A DNA stretch of 64,000 nucleotides from Gracilimonas tropica DSM 19535 (GTDB lineage: Bacteria; Bacteroidota; Rhodothermia; Balneolales; Balneolaceae): NCBI RefSeq assembly GCF_000375425.1, contig NZ_AQXG01000006.1:78123-142122 (forward strand), read 5' to 3'. The notes beneath the pieces were generated by a model. That model was given only the letters and a program-made list of their open reading frames with translations, did not search any database and was not told where the DNA came from. The position numbers were made by a program, and so were the translations under genes. This document shows positions 27,576 through 36,295 of this stretch, piece after piece (the stretch's first letter is position 1; every line of letters starts with the position of its first letter).

Positions 27576-28109
27576 ATGAAACATTTACTACCCGCATTAC
27601 TTTTAGTTTTTTTGATTCCAACTCTTATTTCTTGTTCCAACAGCGAAAGAAACAATCCTCGTGATTTAAGTGATCATGACCAAAAAATTGATTCCATTTT
27701 ATGGAATTCCACCTTTCAGGATTTGGATGGAAATGAAATTTCTGTTCAGGATCTAACCGGAAAAGTGGTAATGGTTGACTTTTGGGAAACCTGGTGCGGA
27801 CCATGTTTGCAGGTTTTCCCGGCATTAGATTCCCTGCAGAATGAATATCCTGACGATTTCGTTGTGGTTGCAGTAAATTTGAATAATTCGGATTCCGTGG
27901 AAGATGTTGTCACGTTCAAGCAGAATAATCCATACGAATTTACCTTTGCAGTCGATAATAATAACGTTGGTGATGAGGTAATCACCATTGGAATTCCCTT
28001 TAAAGTATTTTTAGACCCACAAGGTTATGTAATTAAATCTGAGCTGGGAATTACCGGAAACGATTACGAAGACATCAAAGAAATTATAGAACAAAACAAA
28101 ACATCATAA
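27576..28109 (+). CDS. TlpA/ResA-like thioredoxin lipoprotein
   Basis: 177 aa. A lipobox (LLVFLIPTLISC-SN) anchors it in the envelope. The thioredoxin fold has the redox motif WETWCGPC (about residues 71-78), with a cis-Pro loop near GIPFKVFLD. Members reduce disulfides for cytochrome c maturation or envelope stress. ahcY starts 6 bp downstream, so the genes are probably co-transcribed even though their roles differ. Confidence 0.9.
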   Translation: MKHLLPALLLVFLIPTLISCSNSERNNPRDLSDHDQKIDSILWNSTFQDLDGNEISVQDLTGKVVMVDFWETWCGPCLQVFPALDSLQNEYPDDFVVVAVNLNNSDSVEDVVTFKQNNPYEFTFAVDNNNVGDEVITIGIPFKVFLDPQGYVIKSELGITGNDYEDIKEIIEQNKTS

Positions 28110-28115
28110 CTAATT

Positions 28116-29429
28116 ATGGCAGAAGTAAAACAAGAGAAACTACCTTATAAAGTAAAAGACATTTCACTGGCCAAATGGGGCCGGCAGGAAATTGAACTTG
28201 CCGAAGCTGAAATGCCCGGATTGATGGCTCTTCGTGAAGAGTATAAAGACGAGCAGCCACTGAAAGGAGCTCGCATTGCAGGCTGTCTTCACATGACTAT
28301 CCAAACTGCAGTGTTGATTGAAACCTTAGTAGAACTGGGTGCAGATGTAACCTGGTCCTCCTGCAATATCTATTCAACTCAGGACCATGCCGCAGCGGCG
28401 ATTGCTGAAGCAGGTATCCCCGTTTATGCGTGGAAAGGAATGACCGAAGAAGAATTTGACTGGGCGATCGAACAAACCCTTTTCTTCCCGGACGGCCAGC
28501 CTTTGAACATGATCCTGGATGATGGCGGCGACCTCACCAATATGGTGCTCGATCGTTACCCGGAGTTGATAGATGGGATCAATGGAATTTCAGAAGAGAC
28601 TACAACCGGAGTGCTTCGGCTTATCGAGCGTGAACGAAAAGGTACCTTAAGCCTTCCTGCGATCAACGTGAATGACTCCGTCACCAAATCTAAATTCGAT
28701 AACAAATATGGATGCCGCGAATCAGCAGCTGATGCGATCCGACGTGCTACCGATGTCATGATGGCCGGGAAAGTAGCCGTTATTGCCGGTTACGGTGATG
28801 TCGGAAAAGGAACCGCTGCCTCTATGCAAGGAGCCGGAGCTCGCGTTATTGTAACGGAGATCGACCCGATCTGTGCGCTTCAGGCCGCTATGGATGGCTT
28901 TGAAGTTAAAACCATGGATAATGCCGTTGAAGAAGGGGATATTTTTGTAACGGCAACCGGAAACAAAGACATCATCAAAAACCGTCATTTCCTTAAGATG
29001 AAAGACAAAGCCATTGTTGGAAACATCGGTCACTTTGATAATGAAATTGATGTAGCGTGGCTAAAGAAAAACGCGAAAGAAGAAAACATCAAGCCACAGG
29101 TAGACCTGTTCACCATCAACGAAACCGGCCGGCAGGTTGTACTGCTTTCACAGGGACGTTTGATGAATCTCGGAAATGCTACCGGTCACCCATCATTTGT
29201 GATGAGTAACAGCTTCACCAATCAAACCCTGGCGCAGATCGCACTTTGGAATCGTCCTGAGGAATTTGAGCCGGGTGTACACGTGCTGCCAAAATCACTG
29301 GATGAGAAAGTAGCCCGACTGCATTTGTCCAAAATTGGTGTGGAATTAGAAACACTTACCGAAGAGCAAGCCGAATATATTGGTGTGCCGATCACCGGTC
29401 CTTACAAATCAGATCAGTATCGATACTAA
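28116..29429 (+). CDS. ahcY: Adenosylhomocysteinase (SAH hydrolase)
   Basis: 437 aa, full length. It reversibly splits S-adenosylhomocysteine into adenosine and homocysteine, relieving inhibition of methyltransferases. Visible hallmarks are [14 protein letters not shown], the NAD site [14 protein letters not shown] and [17 protein letters not shown], with the C-terminal KSDQYRY closing the active site. The enzyme is cytoplasmic and tetrameric in the family. Confidence 0.97.
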   Translation: MAEVKQEKLPYKVKDISLAKWGRQEIELAEAEMPGLMALREEYKDEQPLKGARIAGCLHMTIQTAVLIETLVELGADVTWSSCNIYSTQDHAAAAIAEAGIPVYAWKGMTEEEFDWAIEQTLFFPDGQPLNMILDDGGDLTNMVLDRYPELIDGINGISEETTTGVLRLIERERKGTLSLPAINVNDSVTKSKFDNKYGCRESAADAIRRATDVMMAGKVAVIAGYGDVGKGTAASMQGAGARVIVTEIDPICALQAAMDGFEVKTMDNAVEEGDIFVTATGNKDIIKNRHFLKMKDKAIVGNIGHFDNEIDVAWLKKNAKEENIKPQVDLFTINETGRQVVLLSQGRLMNLGNATGHPSFVMSNSFTNQTLAQIALWNRPEEFEPGVHVLPKSLDEKVARLHLSKIGVELETLTEEQAEYIGVPITGPYKSDQYRY

Positions 29430-29440
29430 TTAAAAGACAT

Positions 29441-29474
29441 AAAAAAACCGGCTGAATCAAACTTCAGTCGGTTT
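29441..29474 (-). terminator. Terminator of the STAS gene, read on the minus strand
   Basis: Stem AAACCGGCTGAA / TTCAGTCGGTTT (one G-T pair). The T-run is on the minus-strand side, so it serves transcription coming from the STAS gene. Confidence 0.75.
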
Positions 29475-29486
29475 ACAAAATTGAAG

Positions 29487-29524
29487 AATCCTGCATTATT
29501 CAGTTAGTGCAGGATTTTTTATTT
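29487..29524 (+). terminator. Terminator of ahcY, read on the plus strand
   Basis: Perfect 9-bp stem AATCCTGCA / TGCAGGATT with a 12-nt loop, followed by TTTTATTTA. Its T-run overlaps the stop codon of the convergent STAS gene. Confidence 0.82.
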
Positions 29525-29872
29525 ATCAGCTTTTTGATGAAAGTAGTCCACCGCTTCATCCAGGGTACGAAAGTGATTGAACACTTTGATAAGCTGTGTC
29601 ACCATCAATAAGCTTTCAATTTTCTTATCAGCCTGACAGATAACTAATTCTCCGTCTGCATTTTTCATGGTGGTCATCCCACCGATCAAGATCCCAAGTC
29701 CTGAAGAATTCATAAACTTCACCTTACCCAGGTCGACGATCACCTCTTTTTTACCCTCTTCAATAAGTTCATGAAGAGTATCTCGAAATTCTTCGGCATC
29801 CGGCCCTCCCATCAGGTTACCCTTAAAGGAGATAATTACACTGTTGTACCGCTCCGAAACGTCGTATTTCAT
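29519..29872 (-). CDS. STAS-domain anti-anti-sigma factor
   Basis: 117 aa, a single STAS domain. The strand VEVIVDL-type segment (KEVIVDLGKVKF) runs into MNSSGLGILIGG, where the Ser in the SSG turn is the usual phosphorylation site. Such proteins bind a serine kinase (anti-sigma) when unphosphorylated and so free a sigma factor. No kinase is adjacent, but a SpoIIE-type phosphatase scrap lies divergently at 30069-30245. Confidence 0.9.
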   Translation of the reverse strand: MKYDVSERYNSVIISFKGNLMGGPDAEEFRDTLHELIEEGKKEVIVDLGKVKFMNSSGLGILIGGMTTMKNADGELVICQADKKIESLLMVTQLIKVFNHFRTLDEAVDYFHQKADK

Positions 29873-30068
29873 AATCTTGATGATTGGTTAAAAATAGATT
29901 CTAAACAAACTAAAAAGTGGGTTAAAAATCCACCAAAATTAATGGTGAAATTTAATTCAACCTTCACACATCTGCTTTTTGTTTTACTGTAATGAAATGG
30001 TGCAATATGACAACTCACAAAAATTCTTACAAGAAATTCTATCATGAATATCGCCGAAGAAATTTTTA

Positions 30069-30245
30069 ATGTGTATTGATGGCAATATGTGCGAAAAGCC
30101 GAGACTCAAAGATTTCTTACAAAAAAGAGCTGACAATGACCCAAATAAACTGGTTATAAATGTAATTGTGGATGTACTCAAATTCATGAATAAAGCCGAC
30201 CAGTCCGATGACATCACCGTTATGAGCACAAGCTTTAATGGATAA
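30069..30245 (+). pseudogene. C-terminal remnant of a SpoIIE/RsbU-type phosphatase
   Basis: A 58-codon frame with ATG at 30069 and TAA at 30243. It starts MCIDGNMCEK and ends with FMNKADQSDDITVMSTSFNG. QSDDITVM is the last metal-binding DD block of the SpoIIE/PP2C domain, and LKDFLQKR followed by NKLVINVIVDVLKFM matches the preceding helices. The upstream catalytic domain is absent and the neighbouring frames carry stops, so this is most likely a decayed gene. Its position beside a STAS gene fits the loss of a partner-switching phosphatase. Confidence 0.5.
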
Positions 30246-30255
30246 GAAAATAGCT

Positions 30256-32199
30256 TCATTCCACCGTAGTTATCGGACGCAGCTTTTGCAGTGTTTTTGG
30301 CCCTATACCTTTGATATTGGTGATCTCATCCACGCTTTTAAAACTGCCATTTTCTTCCCTCCAGGCTACAATTCTTTCTGAATAAGCCGGACCTATTCCC
30401 GGCAGCAACTGTAGGGTGGCCGCATCAGCAGTATTGATGTTGATGGGGAATACTACGCTTACCGGGTTTCCGGTATCCACTTCCTCGGCTCGTAATACTT
30501 TGGTGCCAATTTTATTGGGATGCTTCCAGAGTCCTTCGCTATTCTTTTGTGCTTTTGCTTCATATTTTTTGAAGGCTTCGATAGAATCAGGATGTTGGCG
30601 GTAAAACTGTGAGGTGGTTCCATATCCTTTTTCCAAAAGCCATTTATTCAGGCTTACCGGTCCGTCATCATACTGCATTTCAATGTACGCCTGATAAGCA
30701 TTGTAGTGAGCTTCAGGCTTTCCTCCATCATATCCTTTGATGCGTACCTTCCTGCCTCCCAGCAAATTTTGCAGGTAGTCGGCTGTAGTTCCGGAATAAA
30801 ATCTGGCAGAATCTTCACCTGCATAAATAGACGGAACATCAACGCCTAAAAATCCAACACCGTAACCAAAGCCGGGAACAATTTCTATTTCGAATCGGCT
30901 ACCGTCGGTGATGGAATAAATATCATACCATTTCTCGGTATCAACTGGGGGCGCAGGCGGAAAAGATTCCCCTTTAGCACGCTGCATAGCTCCCGAAAAA
31001 TCCTGGTAAAACTGGTTAGTGATCTCATCGGAATAAATGATAAGGGTGTTTTCGTCATTATTCATTTCAGCATTCATCGAGAAATTATAGGAACCTGCTA
31101 CAGTAACGCCCACATCATCGGAATCGGGATGTTCAGCATCAAGAAGGATGACTTTATGGTGAAGTTTTCGAAGCTCTTTGGCCGGTATGATATTTCGGTT
31201 CTGCGATGTGGCATCAGGAGTGCCCCAAATCTCCCCGGCACTTTCATACCGACTGTAAAACGCAGGATCAATAAGGCCGCGAAGCTGTATTTCTGTATCA
31301 GCTGTTTGTTTCCACATTTGCCGGCTGATTGGGATGTCAGGCGTGATGGCAAAAGCCTGAAAATTGATATCGTATTGAGCTTCATCCTTAATCAACTCAA
31401 CCAAACGCTCACTCACGCTGGGTTTAGTGCGATCTCTGTTTACAGGGGCAAAATAGATTTCTACCCGTGTTCCGGCCACATCAAATACATTCTGACTTAC
31501 ATTGGTTTTATCTTTGTGATAAGCGGCCCGGGTGTGTTCCGGAGTTTCGTCATCATCACCCCACATTTGTTCAAACTCTTCGGTATATACACGGGCAACT
31601 TCGGTGTCTTTTATCACCAGCGTATGATTGGTGTTATATGCTCCGGTGTAGGTCATATTGGTGGAGCCGGTCCAAACGAAATCATCTTCGGGTGAAGGAC
31701 TTTTGTAATCAATGACCGCAAACTTATTATGCATATCGGAACTATTGTTTACCAGGTCATTATCTATGATCTCTCCTTCAGGGGTGTAGATATCACCATC
31801 GTCGTCGATAGAGGTAATGCCTGCCTCAGCCAGAGTCGTCCAAACTTCAAGGTCGATCGCTCCTGCATCTGTACGGTTGTGGTCGTCCGTTACCACCCGC
31901 ACAGATACCCCACGACCGGCGGCCCGCGCTAAAGCGTTAGCAATTCTGGGATGTTCAATATCATAGATGCACAAATCCACACTGGTAGTGGCCGAGTCAA
32001 TAAGTTCTTCCAGGGTCCCTATAAGGTCATGGCTATCATTACTTTCATTCCCCGAAAAAGCTACCGAATGGTCAGCCGGCATATTAAAATAGGCTTCGAT
32101 CCATTCTTCAGATTGTGCTGAAAGACCATTTCCCGAATAAAAAACACCCAGAACTGTAAACCCAAAAAACAGTACTACTGAAATATAATTATTTGTCAT
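30256..32199 (-). CDS. Secreted phospholipase D - nuclease - helix-hairpin-helix fusion
   Basis: 647 aa with an N-terminal signal peptide ending near GLSAQ (residue 29). Two HKD motifs lie at residues 156-163 (HNKFAVID) and 347-354 (HHKVILLD), each followed by GS.N, so the PLD-type phosphodiesterase fold is complete. Residues about 425-560 resemble a staphylococcal-nuclease-like domain with the tail KYEAKAQKNSEGLWKHP. Residues 586-645 form two ComEA-type helix-hairpin-helix motifs (LQLLPGIGPAYSERIV, NIKGIGPKTLQKL). The combination suggests an envelope or extracellular enzyme that binds and cuts DNA, perhaps for nutrient DNA use or competence. Phospholipid activity cannot be excluded. Confidence 0.85.
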   Translation of the reverse strand: MTNNYISVVLFFGFTVLGVFYSGNGLSAQSEEWIEAYFNMPADHSVAFSGNESNDSHDLIGTLEELIDSATTSVDLCIYDIEHPRIANALARAAGRGVSVRVVTDDHNRTDAGAIDLEVWTTLAEAGITSIDDDGDIYTPEGEIIDNDLVNNSSDMHNKFAVIDYKSPSPEDDFVWTGSTNMTYTGAYNTNHTLVIKDTEVARVYTEEFEQMWGDDDETPEHTRAAYHKDKTNVSQNVFDVAGTRVEIYFAPVNRDRTKPSVSERLVELIKDEAQYDINFQAFAITPDIPISRQMWKQTADTEIQLRGLIDPAFYSRYESAGEIWGTPDATSQNRNIIPAKELRKLHHKVILLDAEHPDSDDVGVTVAGSYNFSMNAEMNNDENTLIIYSDEITNQFYQDFSGAMQRAKGESFPPAPPVDTEKWYDIYSITDGSRFEIEIVPGFGYGVGFLGVDVPSIYAGEDSARFYSGTTADYLQNLLGGRKVRIKGYDGGKPEAHYNAYQAYIEMQYDDGPVSLNKWLLEKGYGTTSQFYRQHPDSIEAFKKYEAKAQKNSEGLWKHPNKIGTKVLRAEEVDTGNPVSVVFPININTADAATLQLLPGIGPAYSERIVAWREENGSFKSVDEITNIKGIGPKTLQKLRPITTVE

Positions 32200-32271
32200 A
32201 GCGAACCCGATTGTACTTAATAACCAAATTAATGTATTTTGACCGGGAAAGGGAAATCTACAGGCAAATTA

Positions 32272-32580
32272 ATGAACCTACATTTTTTAAATCCATTACG
32301 CTGGAAGAAATCATTTTTGGTATTGCTTCTCATTTCTTTTGTAGTGGTATGGTTTACCTTTATAGACACTTATAGCCTGAAAACAAGATGGGATCTTTAT
32401 ACGCAGAAAAAAGAGTTAAAAGAACGCACTCTTGAACTGCAGAAACTTTCAGAGGAACTCAAAATTAAAATTGAAGATCTCGAAAACGATCCGGCTCTCC
32501 TTGAAAAAATAGCCCGGGAGGAATATGGTATGCGAAAACCGGGTGAAACGGTGTATAAAGTAAAACGTGAAGAAGAGTAG
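32272..32580 (+). CDS. Septum formation initiator (DivIC/FtsB-like)
   Basis: 102 aa from the ATG at 32272; the open frame reaches a TTG at 32239. One membrane helix (FLVLLLISFVVVWFTFI) is followed by a coiled coil rich in E, K and L (about 40-75) and the family's C-terminal REEYGMRKPGETVYKV. FtsB/DivIC proteins stabilise the divisome with FtsL and FtsQ. A TATTTTG box lies just before the transcript start, a weak match to TAnnTTTG. Confidence 0.85.
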   Translation: MNLHFLNPLRWKKSFLVLLLISFVVVWFTFIDTYSLKTRWDLYTQKKELKERTLELQKLSEELKIKIEDLENDPALLEKIAREEYGMRKPGETVYKVKREEE

Positions 32581-32657
32581 GTTCTTTTGGTTCGAGCTTG
32601 TCAGCCTGTTATCTTCTGTCTTCAGTAAAAGAACCTTAGCATAGTAAAGACAACTTC

Positions 32658-33602
32658 ATGAAAGCCATTGGTGTAGATCTTGGCGGCACAAATATCAAAG
32701 CGGCCGTTGTGGATAGTGAACAAGGAATTATTGATCAGGTAACGCGGCCTACCAAAGCAAATCTCGGTAAAGACCTTTTGCTGGATCGCATTGGAGATAC
32801 CATCAACGATCTGATTAAAAACCATGAGATCATCGGAATTGGGCTTGGACTGCCGGGCATGGTATCTAAAGATCAAACCACGGTAAAAAATCCCCCCAAT
32901 CTTCCGGGATGGACGGTAGTCAATGCCGCTAAAGAGATCACCGACCGTACCAATCTGCCGTGCCGTATAGAAAATGACGCCAATGTAGCAGCACTTGGAT
33001 CTCTGCACTTTGGAGCAGGCCGGCAGTTCGACAGTTTTATAATGATCACACTGGGAACCGGTGTAGGCGGCGGTATCATTTTTGAAAAGAAACTATTTAA
33101 AGGAACTCAAGGGATGGCCGGAGAATTAGGTCATGTTATCATTGACTACCATGGACCTCTGTCAAACAGTGTTACGCGCGGAACAGTTGAAGCTTACCTT
33201 GGCCAGCGCTTTTTAAGTCGCTTTGCATCCGACCTTATTTCCCAAAATCCTTCCAATCCGTTGTATGAAAAGTTCTCCGGAGACTTTGAAAGGTTAGAAC
33301 CATTGGATCTTACAAATGCCGCTAAAGAAGGCAATGAACTGGCCGTTGAGATCCTCGCTAAAAGTGGCCATCGGCTGGGATATGCCATTATAAATTATGT
33401 GCACATGATGGACATCCGAAAATTTGTGATCAGCGGAGGCGTTTCCAAAGCCGGGGATTTTCTCTTTGAGCCTGCACGGGAAATCATACGAAAGCATATG
33501 ATGGAGCCGTTTCTAGAAGGCTTTGAATTGATAGCTGAGGAACTTGGTAATGACAGCGCATTACTCGGAGCGGCAGGATTGGCCTTCGATTCTTTTTCTT
33601 AA
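32658..33602 (+). CDS. ROK family sugar kinase, zinc motif missing
   Basis: 314 aa cytoplasmic kinase. The ATP site GVDLGGTNIKAAVVD, the catalytic ENDANVAALG and the loop TLGTGVGGGII are intact, followed by AGELGHV. The usual ROK zinc site, C.CG..GC.E, is missing: the equivalent stretch GPLSNSVTRGTVEAYLG has no Cys. Most ROK kinases act on glucose, N-acetylglucosamine or N-acetylmannosamine. Glucokinase is the most likely role but is not proven. lptD follows 12 bp after the stop. Confidence 0.85.
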   Translation: MKAIGVDLGGTNIKAAVVDSEQGIIDQVTRPTKANLGKDLLLDRIGDTINDLIKNHEIIGIGLGLPGMVSKDQTTVKNPPNLPGWTVVNAAKEITDRTNLPCRIENDANVAALGSLHFGAGRQFDSFIMITLGTGVGGGIIFEKKLFKGTQGMAGELGHVIIDYHGPLSNSVTRGTVEAYLGQRFLSRFASDLISQNPSNPLYEKFSGDFERLEPLDLTNAAKEGNELAVEILAKSGHRLGYAIINYVHMMDIRKFVISGGVSKAGDFLFEPAREIIRKHMMEPFLEGFELIAEELGNDSALLGAAGLAFDSFS

Positions 33603-33614
33603 TTAATTAAGCTC

Positions 33615-36293
33615 ATGTCATTTGTCATCAAACTACATACAGGCAAAACCATTTCAGGTATTTGCCTTTTTTGTTTGATGACCTTGCCCGCTTTTGCACA
33701 ACAAACCGACAGTACCGCTGTTTCTTCGGATTCATCTCAGGTGCAACAAGATCAACCCGCACAACAAATGAGTTCCCCGGGTGGCAATATTCCTGAAGAT
33801 GCCGTTGAGTTCCAATCATCTGATTCCCTTATAATTGATTTTACAGATGGTAAAAAGGCTTTGTTATACGGCAAAGCCAAAGTTTCGCATTCAGCCGGAG
33901 AACTCCGTTCCGGGCAGATCAGCATGGACATTGACAGGAGTACAGTTGAAGCGCGTACCCTGACTCCCGAAGACACTTTATCACGTCCTGTGCTCACCCG
34001 CGGAAATGAAGAGATCAAAAGTACCCGCATCTTGTTCAACTACAAAACAAAAAAGGGGAAATTTGAAGCAGCGCAGGTGCAGATATCGGAAGGACATTTG
34101 ATCGGTTCAAAGATCAAGAATATTAATGAAAGTGAGGTTTTCATCGAAGACGGCCGGTACTCCACTTGTCCACCGGAATACCTTTATTACTACATTCAAG
34201 CCAAGAAAATGAAAGTGGTAGATCAAGAAGAGCTGTTTTTCAGTAATGCCCGGTTGTACATTTTGGATATTCCGTACCCGTTAGTATTTCCTTTTGGATA
34301 CGTGCCTACCGATATAGAGCAAAAGCGTTCCGGCCTGCTCACTCCCACTTATGCTTTTCAGGCACAGAACGATCGTGGGTTGGGGCTGCAAAACGTAGGT
34401 TGGTTTCAATATTTCAATGATTACCTGACAGGACAATTGGATGGGGATATTTACACATCCGGTACTTTTTATCTGAATGGGCTGTTGCAATACAGGCGGA
34501 CTGATTTTTACAATGGAAGTTTACGTATTGGTTATTCAAACGATCGCGGATTGGAACCTACTGATCCCGATTTTACTGAAAATATACAGCGCTCACTGGG
34601 TATTCAGCACAACCAGGATCTGTCTCCATACTCCTCAATTTCAGCGAATGTGAACCTCCGGACGGCTGAGTTCAATCAACGAAATTCATATGATATTGAT
34701 GAAAGAGCAGAAACCAACTCCAACTCCAAAGTTTCTTATAACTACCGGCATCCGGAAGGACTCTTTACATTCAGCACCAATGCACAGTTGGTTCAAAATT
34801 TCAGTAATTATTCCACCAATGTGAGTGGTCCCTCTGCTAATTTCAGGTTGAAAACGATCTCTCCCTTTCAAAAAAATACCGGAGTTTCCGGAGAATCATC
34901 CTGGTATGAGAGCATAAGCCTCAGCTACAATAACTCCCTGAGATCGCGCTTTGACTTCGACCCCATTGATGCTGACAGTTCTGAGATCACCTTTTTTGAA
35001 GCACTTTCCGATCGTGAACTTTATGAACAAGCCACGGGAGATCAGGATTATATACAGGCTGGGTTCCAGCAAACAGCCGGACTTTCTGTTGGGCAGCTTA
35101 TCCCAAGCCAGTTCCTAAATATATCTGCCAGCGTAAATTTGAATGAATATTGGTACCCGTCTTCCATTCGTAAAACATTTAATGCAGACTCCAATCGCAT
35201 TGAAACCAACAAGATCTATGGATTCGAAGCAGCCCGGGATTTTAATACCGGATTAAGTTTTAGCACTACGCTGTATGGAATTTCAAATGCCAAAATCGGT
35301 AATATTGAAGGATTTCGACATACCATGCGTCCAAGAATGAGTTTGTCTTACCGCCCCGATTTCAGCGATGAACGATGGGGATATTACCGGACGGTTCAAG
35401 CCGACACTACGGGTGCCACTCAAACCTATTCCATTTTCGAGGATGAGATCTTTAGCGGTCCCGGCAGAGGAGAACAACGTTCCATCAATTTTTCGCTGAG
35501 TAATTTGTTTGAAGCAAAAGTCGTTAAACGAGATTCTGCCGGAGAAGTATCTGAGAATACGGTTCGATTTATCGACAACCTGTCGTTAAGCAGCTCTTAT
35601 AATTTCGCAGCCGACAGCCTCAAATTGAGCAACCTGAATACTTCTATCAGCTCCAATGCGATCCCGGGAATTAATCTGAGTGCTTCCGCAAATTTTTCTT
35701 TTTATCAACGGAATGAAAATGGCCAACAGATCGACCGGTTTTACCTTGAAGACGGGAAAAGACTGGCTCAGCTTCAGAACTTTAGCGTTAATGCAAGTAC
35801 TTCGTTCAGGGGAGGAAATGGTGTTGAGGTATTTACCCCCGAATACCGCAGACGCTACGACCCTTTTAATCAGTCCCGTTTTCACCCCATAGACACTCGC
35901 TTTGGGCTGGAACCGATCAATCCAATTCGGTCACCCTGGAGCTTTTCTCTGAATTTCAGCTATAGCTGGACCTATCGTTTTGAACAAGAAGCGCGGAAGT
36001 CGGCTACTTTACGTGCCACTAATATCTCTTTTAACCTGACTCCAAAATGGCAGTTTAGCACAGAATTAGGTTATGACTTTATTGCCGGTGAGGTTTTACC
36101 CTCTGAATTCTCCCTTCGCAGGAATTTGGAATGTTGGGATCTTTCTTTTCAGATCCGTCCTTTTGGAGACTTCCAGTATTATTTCTTCCGTTTGAGTGTA
36201 AACAGTTCTCAAATTCAAAGTTTATTCCAAAAACTTCCGGTACTTAAGAACCTGGAAAGAAGCTCAAGCCCAACGGGCCGGGGACGAAGATAA
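33615..36293 (+). CDS. lptD: LPS-assembly outer-membrane protein LptD-like
   Basis: 892 aa with a signal peptide (ends FAQQ near residue 30). The N-terminal OstA-like part has alternating beta-strands (ADGKKALLYGKAKV-type, here DGKKALLYGKAKVSH), then DGRYSTCPPEYLYYYIQ and LYILDIPYPLVFPFGYVP, followed by a long C-terminal beta-barrel rich in aromatic strands. LptD inserts lipopolysaccharide into the outer leaflet with LptE. It is longer than E. coli LptD (784 aa) and lacks the usual disulfide-pair Cys arrangement. It lies 12 bp after the ROK kinase. Confidence 0.85.
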   Translation: MSFVIKLHTGKTISGICLFCLMTLPAFAQQTDSTAVSSDSSQVQQDQPAQQMSSPGGNIPEDAVEFQSSDSLIIDFTDGKKALLYGKAKVSHSAGELRSGQISMDIDRSTVEARTLTPEDTLSRPVLTRGNEEIKSTRILFNYKTKKGKFEAAQVQISEGHLIGSKIKNINESEVFIEDGRYSTCPPEYLYYYIQAKKMKVVDQEELFFSNARLYILDIPYPLVFPFGYVPTDIEQKRSGLLTPTYAFQAQNDRGLGLQNVGWFQYFNDYLTGQLDGDIYTSGTFYLNGLLQYRRTDFYNGSLRIGYSNDRGLEPTDPDFTENIQRSLGIQHNQDLSPYSSISANVNLRTAEFNQRNSYDIDERAETNSNSKVSYNYRHPEGLFTFSTNAQLVQNFSNYSTNVSGPSANFRLKTISPFQKNTGVSGESSWYESISLSYNNSLRSRFDFDPIDADSSEITFFEALSDRELYEQATGDQDYIQAGFQQTAGLSVGQLIPSQFLNISASVNLNEYWYPSSIRKTFNADSNRIETNKIYGFEAARDFNTGLSFSTTLYGISNAKIGNIEGFRHTMRPRMSLSYRPDFSDERWGYYRTVQADTTGATQTYSIFEDEIFSGPGRGEQRSINFSLSNLFEAKVVKRDSAGEVSENTVRFIDNLSLSSSYNFAADSLKLSNLNTSISSNAIPGINLSASANFSFYQRNENGQQIDRFYLEDGKRLAQLQNFSVNASTSFRGGNGVEVFTPEYRRRYDPFNQSRFHPIDTRFGLEPINPIRSPWSFSLNFSYSWTYRFEQEARKSATLRATNISFNLTPKWQFSTELGYDFIAGEVLPSEFSLRRNLECWDLSFQIRPFGDFQYYFFRLSVNSSQIQSLFQKLPVLKNLERSSSPTGRGRR

Positions 36294-36295
36294 GG

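Noticed and set aside
29984..30259. 91-codon minus-strand frame over the SpoIIE remnant
   Set aside because: It is the complement of the remnant and has no recognisable motif. The plus-strand frame matches the phosphatase family.
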